A stretch of DNA of 6,411 bases from Verrucomicrobiia bacterium (GTDB taxonomy: Bacteria; Verrucomicrobiota; Verrucomicrobiia; Limisphaerales; Palsa-1400): positions 1 to 6,411 of the forward strand of contig JAICXV010000139.1 of the NCBI GenBank assembly GCA_025934545.1, read 5' to 3'. Below are positions 1 through 6,411 of the stretch, piece by piece. The position numbers and the translations under genes were made by a program. Under the pieces are notes generated by a model. That model searched no databases, was not told the origin of the DNA, and saw only the letters and a list, made by a program, of their open reading frames with translations. Position 1 is the stretch's first letter; every line of letters starts with the position of its first letter.

Positions 1-1
1 G

Positions 2-991
2 GCCATCCTCATGCGCCAATATCTCGGCAACACGTTGTCGTTTCCGCAAAACCCAAATCCGAAACTCTTCTTCGACACCGACCAACTCACCATCGCCAAA
101 TATACTTTGGACGATTATTTGCCGATGCTGTTTAGCGGCTCCAAATATATCGATGGCTGTTACGTCGATTCCCTCGGGCGCTGGCCGGGCTACTACAATT
201 TTCGGCGCGATCATTTCAAATACTCGACCGTGCCGCTAACCTACACCACGCGCGCGAGCTCTGGTGCAACCGAAACCGATGAAGATGCAGAAGGCAAAAT
301 CGTAAAATCGCAACCGTCAAAAAGCGCGGCGCGCCCGATGCCGTGCCTGTGGAACCTCCAATCGCACGCCGAATATTTATGGGAACTCTCTCGCCGTCTT
401 CACGCGCAAAACAAAATCGTTTTCGCCAACGGCGTCCACGCCAATCGCGTCCTCCTCGGGTTTGCCGTCGATGCCCTCGGCATGGAGGGTCTGCCCGACT
501 ACACCAAACACGACGCGTTTTACTCCGCGCGCGTCGCCGCCTACAACAAACCTTATTGCGCGCTCAACGGTCGCGACAGCGTCAACCCGCGCGCTTGGAA
601 TTCGTGCCTTTACCTCGGCATCCTCATTGGCGCGCGTTCCGAAGAAGGCCAAGAAATGGAACGCAAATTTCTTCCGACCATCATAAAAATCAACGAAGCC
701 GGCTGGCAACCTGTGACCGACGCTCGCGTCAACAATGAAAAAATCGGCATCGAACGTTGGGGTGATGGATGCGGAAGCCCGACGTATTTCACGCTAATGA
801 ATCGCTCAAAAACCGCACAACATGGCGTTGTCCGTATCGAATCCGACAAGTTAAAATTGCCAAAGGCCCTGCAGATCACCGAGCTATTGTCGCAACAAAC
901 CATCCAGTCAAAACACGAAGGCGCCGATGTGATATTTCAGATTGAACTGGCCCCCGAACAAGCCGTCGCAATTAATTTGGAAAATAAATAA
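2..991 (+). CDS. Glycoside-hydrolase-like protein, C-terminal part (5' end outside window)
   Basis: The reading frame is open to the left edge and stops with TAA at 989-991. The ATG at 11 is probably internal, because the protein begins in mid-fold and has no signal peptide. Numbering from that Met, residues about 20-235 look like part of a (beta/alpha)8-barrel hydrolase: an acidic strand end YIDGCYVDSLG (Asp49, Asp53), a later FANG motif (138-141) and a GMEG motif (Glu159), which could supply catalytic carboxylates. Residues about 236-326 (VTDARV, ERWG, YFTLMN) resemble the all-beta C-terminal domain of many glycosidases. A hydrophilic stretch at about 82-108, rich in Ser, Thr, Glu and Lys, looks like a surface loop insertion. 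I cannot assign a GH family; the hydrolase role is inferred from fold-like motifs only. The gene converges on the DUF4034-like gene with a 98-bp gap. Confidence 0.5.
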   Translation, partial: AILMRQYLGNTLSFPQNPNPKLFFDTDQLTIAKYTLDDYLPMLFSGSKYIDGCYVDSLGRWPGYYNFRRDHFKYSTVPLTYTTRASSGATETDEDAEGKIVKSQPSKSAARPMPCLWNLQSHAEYLWELSRRLHAQNKIVFANGVHANRVLLGFAVDALGMEGLPDYTKHDAFYSARVAAYNKPYCALNGRDSVNPRAWNSCLYLGILIGARSEEGQEMERKFLPTIIKINEAGWQPVTDARVNNEKIGIERWGDGCGSPTYFTLMNRSKTAQHGVVRIESDKLKLPKALQITELLSQQTIQSKHEGADVIFQIELAPEQAVAINLENK

Positions 992-1010
992 CTGCAGAAA
1001 TAGCGCGTTG

Positions 1011-1081
1011 CTTAAAGACGGCGCGAAGCGTTTGGAGTCCGTGCGGCTCGCCGCCGATTTTCGATTTCGGTTTCCTTTAAG
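1011..1081. repeat. Dispersed-repeat-like element between convergent genes
   Basis: The gap between two convergent stop codons holds CTTAAAG (1011-1017) and its exact reverse complement CTTTAAG (1075-1081). They enclose GGCGCGAAGCGTTTGGAG (about 1020-1037) and a palindromic core GCGGC-TC-GCCGC (1043-1054) followed by ATTTT. The wording (a GCGAAGCG-TTTGGAGT block and then a CGGC/GCCG palindrome) resembles a repeat family I associate with verrucomicrobial intergenic DNA; that match is from memory and not searched. The palindrome followed by T-rich sequence could also stop transcription from one or both sides. No coding potential is evident. Confidence 0.4.
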
Positions 1082-1089
1082 ACCCGAAC

Positions 1090-2181
1090 TCAATACTGCA
1101 TCATCGCCCAGGTCCGCGCCCGGATGAACCGCGCCATATCGTCCTGCCACGCGTTACGATCGACAACCATTCCGACGCGCTCGAACATCGGCTTCGCACA
1201 TTCGCGGTCCTCAGCTTGATACGCCAGGCACGCTAATTCGCTCGCAGGCGCAACCGAGTCCGTGTGTTTATCGACGATCGTTTGCAAACCCTTCTTCATG
1301 CGCGGCCACGAATAGCCGGCATCGCGGGCAAAACCCGAATAATAACCGCGCTGATGAATCCGCCAGCCGATGCGCGCATACAACATATCGCCGGCTTCAC
1401 CGGTCATCTTGTCGGCGGCATCCTGCGCGAAAGCCTGCCAATCGCCCTCTTTGCCATACCAACGGGGCAACAAATACGTCGCCTTATTGACATAAAATTG
1501 GGTGTAACCAGGTTCAAATTTTACCGCGTCATCGAACACCGCATCAAAATCTGCGACCTTCCATCCCTGGCCAAGCGCGACAAACTGGAGCGTGTCCCAC
1601 CACATCGGACATTTTGTTTTCAACGCCCGCGCTTCCACCAGAATTTCGCGCGACTTTTCTAATCGCGCCGCAAACAAATCCCACTGCGCTTCGGTGACGT
1701 TGTTGGCATAGCCGAGCCCGCGCGCTTTCCATGCATAATTCTTCCAATATCGACCAAGAGCCACTCGCGCCGTGATCGAAGTCGGATTCGTTTGCACCCA
1801 TTTATTCAGAAAAACCTGACGCTCCATCCACGCTGTTTCCGTCATCTCGGGTGTGTCGGTCCATTCGTAAGTGAGGAGCGTATAAAACGTGGAAAGATAC
1901 CAAACCCCGCTGGCCGTTTCGACCTTGGACCGGCGCAATTCCGTCGCCATCTGGTCAAGTCCTTCGAAATTCTTGGCCGCAACCAGCGTATTAATCTTCG
2001 GCGCGAGGACCATTTTCAAGCGGGTTTCGTCACTGATTCCAAACGACGGTTGAGCGCGCAATGTCTTAGGCAGCGCCTCGACAACCCCTCCACGCGCCCG
2101 AAAGGCTGGAGAAATATGTTGCCCAAGTGCTTGAAGCCCAAAGCCAACCGTTATAACCGCCAATAAAACACCTGATTTCAT
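1090..2181 (-). CDS. Secreted DUF4034-like protein of unknown function
   Basis: The product has 363 residues. Residues 1-20 form a Sec signal peptide: Lys2, a hydrophobic core (VLLAVITVGFGL) and a likely cleavage after ALG-20. The remainder is alpha-helical and Trp/Tyr-rich, with recurring patterns such as FEGLDQMATELRRSK (72-86), NPTSITARVALGRYW (132-146), AWKARGLGY (150-158) and a proline turn LLPRWYGKEGDWQAFA (237-252). This is like the DUF4034 family and tetratricopeptide-style helical proteins, so it may be a protein-interaction scaffold in the periplasm. The family call is from remembered pattern, not a search. The start is supported by the signal peptide and by AGGA nine bases upstream of the ATG. 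Its C-terminus (RTWAMMQY) lies 98 bp from the convergent hydrolase gene; its 5' side faces the long divergent intergenic region. No catalytic motif is visible. Confidence 0.75.
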   Translation of the reverse strand: MKSGVLLAVITVGFGLQALGQHISPAFRARGGVVEALPKTLRAQPSFGISDETRLKMVLAPKINTLVAAKNFEGLDQMATELRRSKVETASGVWYLSTFYTLLTYEWTDTPEMTETAWMERQVFLNKWVQTNPTSITARVALGRYWKNYAWKARGLGYANNVTEAQWDLFAARLEKSREILVEARALKTKCPMWWDTLQFVALGQGWKVADFDAVFDDAVKFEPGYTQFYVNKATYLLPRWYGKEGDWQAFAQDAADKMTGEAGDMLYARIGWRIHQRGYYSGFARDAGYSWPRMKKGLQTIVDKHTDSVAPASELACLAYQAEDRECAKPMFERVGMVVDRNAWQDDMARFIRARTWAMMQY

Positions 2182-2345
2182 TCGACGAATTCCTGCCGCT
2201 CACAAATCTGCGAGCAACGCCTTCTCCTGCAATAATCATGCCGCCGGTCAAGCATTTGACAGTAACTCAACCCGCTTTCCTGCCTGCCACAACAGGATCT
2301 GTATGAACTCCAAATAACCGATTCAGCTGCCACTTCGTCCCGCAC

Positions 2346-2388
2346 CCTCCTCTGTGAATCTCTGTGCCCTTTGTGTCTCTGTGTTGAA
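2346..2388. repeat. CTGTG/CACAG-rich dispersed-repeat-like segment
   Basis: The plus strand reads as repeated CTGTG/GTGTCTCTGTG words around a CCCTTTGTG centre; the minus strand reads CACAGAGACACAAAGGGCAC and continues CAGAGATTCACAGAGG. Near-identical wording (CACAGAGACACAAAGG... CACAGAGG) is familiar as a non-coding dispersed repeat in planctomycetes, verrucomicrobia and other environmental bacteria, where it is often mis-annotated as short hypothetical proteins. Membership is inferred from memory. Its function is unknown. Confidence 0.5.
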
Positions 2389-2422
2389 AGTTCGCGAGAG
2401 GTTTGTTCTATTTCTACACTGG

Positions 2423-2450
2423 TTGACAAGTAGCAACTTTCTGCCATACT
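2423..2450 (+). promoter_or_regulatory. Candidate sigma70-type promoter
   Basis: A perfect -35 hexamer TTGACA (2423-2428) is followed by a 16-bp spacer and CATACT (2445-2450), which matches 4 of 6 positions of TATAAT. Transcription would start near 2457 and run toward the cytochrome/FGE gene, giving a leader of about 500 nt that includes both 10-bp arrays. A second exact TTGACA at 2930-2935, closer to the gene, has no good -10 partner. This is a prediction from motif match only. Confidence 0.35.
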
Positions 2451-2580
2451 CCTAATGCCCGCCACACCACGGGCCCGCTGGACATTCCCGCCCATCGGCA
2501 CTCCGAAAGGACCCATGCACCGTGCGCCACAATTCTCTGCCATCGGCGATTACTTCTCGGCTATCGCCCGTCGATACCGA

Positions 2581-2640
2581 CCCGCACGTTTCCGCAAATT
2601 GCCGCACATTGCCGCAAGCTTCCGCATCTTTCCGCAACAT
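2581..2640. repeat. Tandem array with exact 10-bp period, CCGCA core
   Basis: Six CCGCA pentamers begin at 2582, 2592, 2602, 2612, 2622 and 2632, exactly 10 bp apart, each followed by a variable dinucleotide and usually a TT or T-containing step. A seventh position (2642) reads CGGCC and is degenerate. The period is not a multiple of three, so the array changes codon phase at each unit and does not encode a repeated residue. GC-rich cores and AA/TT steps alternate at helical spacing, which would place all cores on one face of the DNA. It could be a protein-binding array or bent DNA; the function is unknown. Confidence 0.75.
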
Positions 2641-2666
2641 TCGGCCCAACCCCCCGCCACCCCCTC

Positions 2667-2695
2667 AAAACGTCGTTTTTTAAACGCAACCGTTT
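2667..2695. promoter_or_regulatory. Cluster of AAACG/CGTTT inverted repeats, possible operator
   Basis: Four alternating half-sites occur in 29 bp: AAACG (2668-2672), CGTTT (2674-2678), AAACG (2682-2686) and CGTTT (2691-2695). The first pair extends to AAAACG-T-CGTTTT (2667-2679). The arrangement suits binding of a dimeric regulator twice, or a small RNA hairpin. No regulator is known for it and the AT-rich words are short, so chance is possible. Confidence 0.3.
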
Positions 2696-2820
2696 CACCA
2701 CCATCACTTACACAAATTCAAAACTGCAATTTTCGCGCATTTTTATCCCTCTTTTCTGCGCCCAATCTGGGCGAACCTTCCCAAGTGGCATCCACAAATG
2801 GCCTTACATTTGACACTCAT

Positions 2821-2870
2821 CGCGCAATATCGCAGCAATACGCGCTTATTCGCGCCCAATCGCGGCCAAA
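2821..2870. repeat. Second tandem array with 10-bp period, CGC core
   Basis: Five CGC-starting units begin at 2821, 2831, 2841, 2851 and 2861, exactly 10 bp apart. Each has a GC-rich half (CGCGC, CGCAGC, CGCGCC, CGCGGCC) and an AT-rich half (AATAT, AATA, TTATT, CAAT, AAA). The core differs from the CCGCA array 180 bp upstream but the period is the same. It lies about 100 bp before the likely start codon of the cytochrome/FGE gene. As with the first array, helical phasing suggests a protein-binding or DNA-bending role, which is inference. Confidence 0.65.
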
Positions 2871-2973
2871 CCCTGATTTCTGCACGTTGGCCTACTGGCT
2901 GGCGCTGTCCACTCAATCATTTAGAGGTATTGACATTGAATTTTTCACCATGAGAGCATCGTCCACTAATTAC

Positions 2974-4509
<1,536 letters not shown>

Positions 4510-4522
4510 CGAACGCAAATTG

Positions 4523-4551
4523 AACCTGATACCGTGAAGTATCCCGGTTTT
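4523..4551 (+). terminator. Possible weak hairpin terminator or attenuator
   Basis: Just after the cytochrome/FGE stop codon, AACC-T-GATAC (4523-4532) can pair with GTATC-CC-GGTT (4539-4549) around the six-base loop CGTGAA. The 3' arm runs into TTTT (4548-4551). The stem has an internal mismatch and the T-run is short, so termination would be partial at best, perhaps lowering expression of the downstream oxidoreductase gene. Confidence 0.3.
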
Positions 4552-4574
4552 AAAAAACACTGATTATTAACTCT

Positions 4575-5969
4575 ATGAACATCGATCCCAAAGAATTCTC
4601 TCGTCGCCAATTTTTCAAAACGACTGGCGCTGCTGCTGCTGGCGGTTCTCTCCTCGTTCCCCTCGCCGGCTGTCGCGGGCCGGAGAAGACGACGACGCTC
4701 GCAACCGTTGCCACCGCCGCTGCCGCCACGCCCGTTTTCGCGCAACACACCGACGAGTTGAAAATCGCTTTGATCGGTTGCGGTGGACGCGGCACCGGCG
4801 CCTGTAGTCAGGCCTTGAATACCGAAGGACCGATTAAACTGATCGCGATGGCCGATGTCTTCCGCGATCGCATGGACAGCGCTCTTAATACGCTCAAAGA
4901 CGAAGTCGCCAAGCACAACAAACCCGAGCGGGTCGATGTTCCTGAAGAAAATAAATTTATCGGCTTCGACGCTTACAAAAAAGCGATCGCGCTTGCCGAC
5001 GTCGTCATTCTGGCGACGCCGCCAGGATTTCGTCCGATGCAATTTGAAGAAGCGGTCAATCAGGGCAAAAACATTTTCATGGAAAAGCCGGTCGCCGTCG
5101 ACGCCCCCGGCGTCCGCAAAGTTCTCGCCGCCGCCAAAATCGCCAAAGAGAAAAATTTGAAAGTCGGCGTCGGTCTCCAGCGCCACCACCAAACCGGCTA
5201 TATCGAATCGCTCAAGCGCCTTCACGACGGCGCCATCGGCGACATCGTCGCCACGCGCGCCTATTGGAACGGCAACACGCCGTGGTGTCACACCCGCGCC
5301 GAATTGGAAAAGCAATACGGACGCAAACTGACCGAAATGGAGTATCAGATGCGCAACTGGTATTATTTCGTCTGGATTTGCGGCGACCACATCGTCGAAC
5401 AACACATCCACAATCTCGACGTCATCAATTGGATCAAAGGCGGCCACCCTGTCAAAGCCCGTGGCAACGGCGGTTGCGAAACGCGCAAAGGTCCTGACTA
5501 TGGCGAAATTTTCGACCATCACGTTGTCGAATTCGAATACCCGGACGGCAGCGTTTGCTTCTCCCAATGCCGCCATCAACAAGGTTGCTGGAACGAAGTC
5601 GCCGAATACGCCATCGGCACCAAAGGCAAAGCGCACTTTACCGATGGTTCCTGGCGCATTACCGGTCCGCAAAAGTGGTCGAGCAAAACGCAAACGGACA
5701 AATATCAGCAGGAGCACGACGACCTCTTCGCCGCCATTCGCAATAACACGCCGTACAACGAAGCCGAATACGGCGCGCACAGCACCATGACGTCGATCTT
5801 CGGTCGTATGTCCACTTACTCGGGCAAGCAGCTCGATTGGGATGAGGCGATCGCGTCGAACATCGAAACGATGCCAAAAGTTTTGGCATGGGACGCTGAA
5901 ACGCCGACCAAGCCCGGCCCGAACGGCCTGTATCAGCTCCCGGTGCCCGGTCAAACTGTGACCGTTTAA
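4575..5969 (+). CDS. Tat-exported Gfo/Idh/MocA family oxidoreductase, probable lipoprotein
   Basis: The product has 464 residues. The N-terminus carries a twin-arginine motif SRRQFFK (9-15), an Ala/Gly-rich hydrophobic stretch and a lipobox LAGC (30-33), so it is probably a folded, cofactor-loaded protein sent out by Tat and then lipid-anchored. The Rossmann domain begins near residue 62, with GCGGRGTG (68-75) binding the nicotinamide cofactor, ADV (93-95) at the end of strand two, ATPP (147-150) and EKPVAVD (170-176), the family's conserved Lys-Pro. The C-terminal alpha/beta substrate domain contains EQHIHNLDVINW (275-286) with the conserved His279 and Asp282. The family oxidises or reduces sugars and related polyols; a GH109-like NAD-dependent glycosidase has a similar fold and export signal and is an alternative. 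The substrate cannot be told. The start at 4575 is fixed by the Tat signal; no Shine-Dalgarno is seen. It probably shares a transcript with the upstream cytochrome gene. Confidence 0.9.
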   Translation: MNIDPKEFSRRQFFKTTGAAAAGGSLLVPLAGCRGPEKTTTLATVATAAAATPVFAQHTDELKIALIGCGGRGTGACSQALNTEGPIKLIAMADVFRDRMDSALNTLKDEVAKHNKPERVDVPEENKFIGFDAYKKAIALADVVILATPPGFRPMQFEEAVNQGKNIFMEKPVAVDAPGVRKVLAAAKIAKEKNLKVGVGLQRHHQTGYIESLKRLHDGAIGDIVATRAYWNGNTPWCHTRAELEKQYGRKLTEMEYQMRNWYYFVWICGDHIVEQHIHNLDVINWIKGGHPVKARGNGGCETRKGPDYGEIFDHHVVEFEYPDGSVCFSQCRHQQGCWNEVAEYAIGTKGKAHFTDGSWRITGPQKWSSKTQTDKYQQEHDDLFAAIRNNTPYNEAEYGAHSTMTSIFGRMSTYSGKQLDWDEAIASNIETMPKVLAWDAETPTKPGPNGLYQLPVPGQTVTV

Positions 5970-5980
5970 TTCGTGTGGAC

Positions 5981-6010
5981 GTCGAAGTTGTGCTAAAGCA
6001 CAACTTCGAC
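5981..6010. terminator. Perfect hairpin between convergent genes, likely bidirectional terminator
   Basis: GTCGAAGTTGTGC (5981-5993) and its exact reverse complement GCACAACTTCGAC (5998-6010) flank a TAAA loop, giving a 13-bp perfect stem. GGAC (5977-5980) and GTCC (6014-6017) could extend it past a TTT bulge (6011-6013). It lies between the convergent oxidoreductase and apbE stop codons, and the right arm doubles as the last apbE codons. The plus-strand T-tract is only three bases and the minus strand has none, so termination may depend on the stem alone. Confidence 0.65.
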
Positions 6011-6411
6011 TTTGTCCGCCGGCTTGCGCACAATCCGCACCGCCGCTCCCGGAATTGACTCAACAAATTTGAGTCCTTCTTTGGGCCCGAGCACGCTCAC
6101 CGGTTTCGAGCTTGCATCGGCCGTCACAGCGTTCGGCGCGATCACGGTGACAAGACTGTGATCGGTCAATCCAATCCCGGTTCGCGGATCAACGATGTGC
6201 GAGTAACGTTTGCCGTCAATTTCGAGTCGCTGAAACATATCGCCCGAAGTCGCCAGCCCGCAGTTTTTGATCAGCACATATTCCGTCGGCCCATTTGTCT
6301 CCACCGACGACAATTCAATCTTCCATCCGACCTTGTCCGGCGGCGGCCCGCTCACAGCCATGTCACCGCCGCCCGAAACGAGCGCGCGCGAAATTCCATT
6401 CGTCATCAAAA
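5993..6411 (-). CDS. apbE: FAD:protein FMN transferase (ApbE family), C-terminal part
   Basis: The minus-strand frame is open to the right edge; about 139 C-terminal residues are visible, ending with TAG at 5993-5995. ApbE enzymes cleave FAD and attach FMN covalently to Thr/Ser of partner proteins in the periplasm, for example NqrC/RnfG-type redox subunits. Visible family motifs, numbered from the codon at 6407-6409, are NGISRALVSGGGD (4-16), GW.I (28-31), ATSGD (53-57), the hallmark HIVDPRTG (71-78), VTVIAPNAVTADA (87-99) and VLGPKEGLKFVE (106-117). The usual ADALAT-type metal-binding segment reads ADASSK here, so Lys102 replaces the conserved Thr. The N-terminal half, including any lipoprotein signal, is outside the window. 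The gene converges on the oxidoreductase gene with 23 bp between stops. Family assignment is strong; catalytic competence is less certain. Confidence 0.87.
   Translation of the reverse strand, partial: LMTNGISRALVSGGGDMAVSGPPPDKVGWKIELSSVETNGPTEYVLIKNCGLATSGDMFQRLEIDGKRYSHIVDPRTGIGLTDHSLVTVIAPNAVTADASSKPVSVLGPKEGLKFVESIPGAAVRIVRKPADKVEVVL

Larger units (their letters stand above)
2182..2973. other. Long divergent intergenic region rich in repeats
   Basis: About 790 bp separate the divergent starts at 2181 (-) and 2974 (+). I see no convincing gene. The plus-strand frame ending in the downstream gene happens to be stop-free from 2455, but its translation is low-complexity Pro/Arg/Ser-rich and would bury the signal peptide of that gene. 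The region contains a CTGTG-rich repeat-like segment (2346-2388), a candidate promoter (2423-2450), two 10-bp-period arrays (2581-2640 and 2821-2870), an AAACG/CGTTT inverted-repeat cluster (2667-2695) and a hairpin with a 6-bp stem (CGCCCA-ATC-TGGGCG, 2759-2773). Exact TTGACA hexamers lie on the plus strand at 2256, 2423, 2810 and 2930. Confidence 0.7.

Noticed and set aside
2178..2649. Short minus-strand open frames covering the CACAG repeat and the first 10-bp array
   Set aside because: Their translations (for example STQRHKGHRDSQR and ACGNVRQFAETCG) are those of dispersed repeat DNA read in frame; one also overlaps the 5' end of the DUF4034-like gene.
2581..2870. CRISPR array
   Set aside because: Units are only 10 bp with no 25-40 bp repeats, no spacers and no cas genes nearby.
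2581..2870. Replication origin iterons
   Set aside because: The phased repeats recall iterons, but there is no replication initiator gene, no DnaA-box cluster and no long AT-rich unwinding region in the window.
2930..2958. Promoter immediately before the cytochrome/FGE start
   Set aside because: TTGACA at 2930 is perfect, but 16-18 bp downstream lies AGAGCA-like sequence with no usable -10 match, so I did not list it as a promoter.

Overview
The window looks like chromosomal DNA from a Verrucomicrobiota or Planctomycetota bacterium. The evidence is a planctomycete-type cytochrome c module fused to an FGE-sulfatase (SUMF1) domain, a Tat-exported Gfo/Idh/MocA oxidoreductase, a DUF4034-like secreted protein, weak or absent Shine-Dalgarno sites, moderately high GC, and intergenic repeats of kinds I associate with these phyla. 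Phylum is an inference. No mobile element, tRNA, rRNA or CRISPR array was seen.

Layout. (1) 2-991 (+): C-terminal part of a glycoside-hydrolase-like protein, cut by the left edge. (2) 992-1089: short convergent gap filled by a dispersed-repeat-like element flanked by a 7-bp inverted repeat. (3) 1090-2181 (-): secreted DUF4034-like protein. (4) 2182-2973: long divergent intergenic region holding a CTGTG-rich dispersed-repeat-like segment, a candidate sigma70 promoter, two separate arrays with an exact 10-bp period, a cluster of AAACG/CGTTT inverted repeats and a small hairpin. (5) 2974-4509 (+): exported protein with a haem-binding cytochrome module, a second module that has lost its haem core, and an FGE-like domain without the catalytic cysteines. 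(6) 4575-5969 (+): Gfo/Idh/MocA oxidoreductase with a twin-arginine signal followed by a lipobox. (7) 5981-6010: perfect 13-bp hairpin between convergent genes. (8) 5993-6411 (-): C-terminal part of an ApbE-type FMN transferase, cut by the right edge.

Functionally, every gene except perhaps the first has signals or family membership pointing to the cell envelope or periplasm: a haem protein, an exported NAD(P)-fold oxidoreductase and a flavin transferase. This suggests extracytoplasmic carbohydrate or redox metabolism, but no defined pathway can be read from the window. Genes 5 and 6 are co-oriented with a 65-bp gap and may be co-transcribed. The most unusual material is the non-coding region upstream of gene 5, where two different sequence motifs each repeat at exactly 10 bp, about one helical turn.
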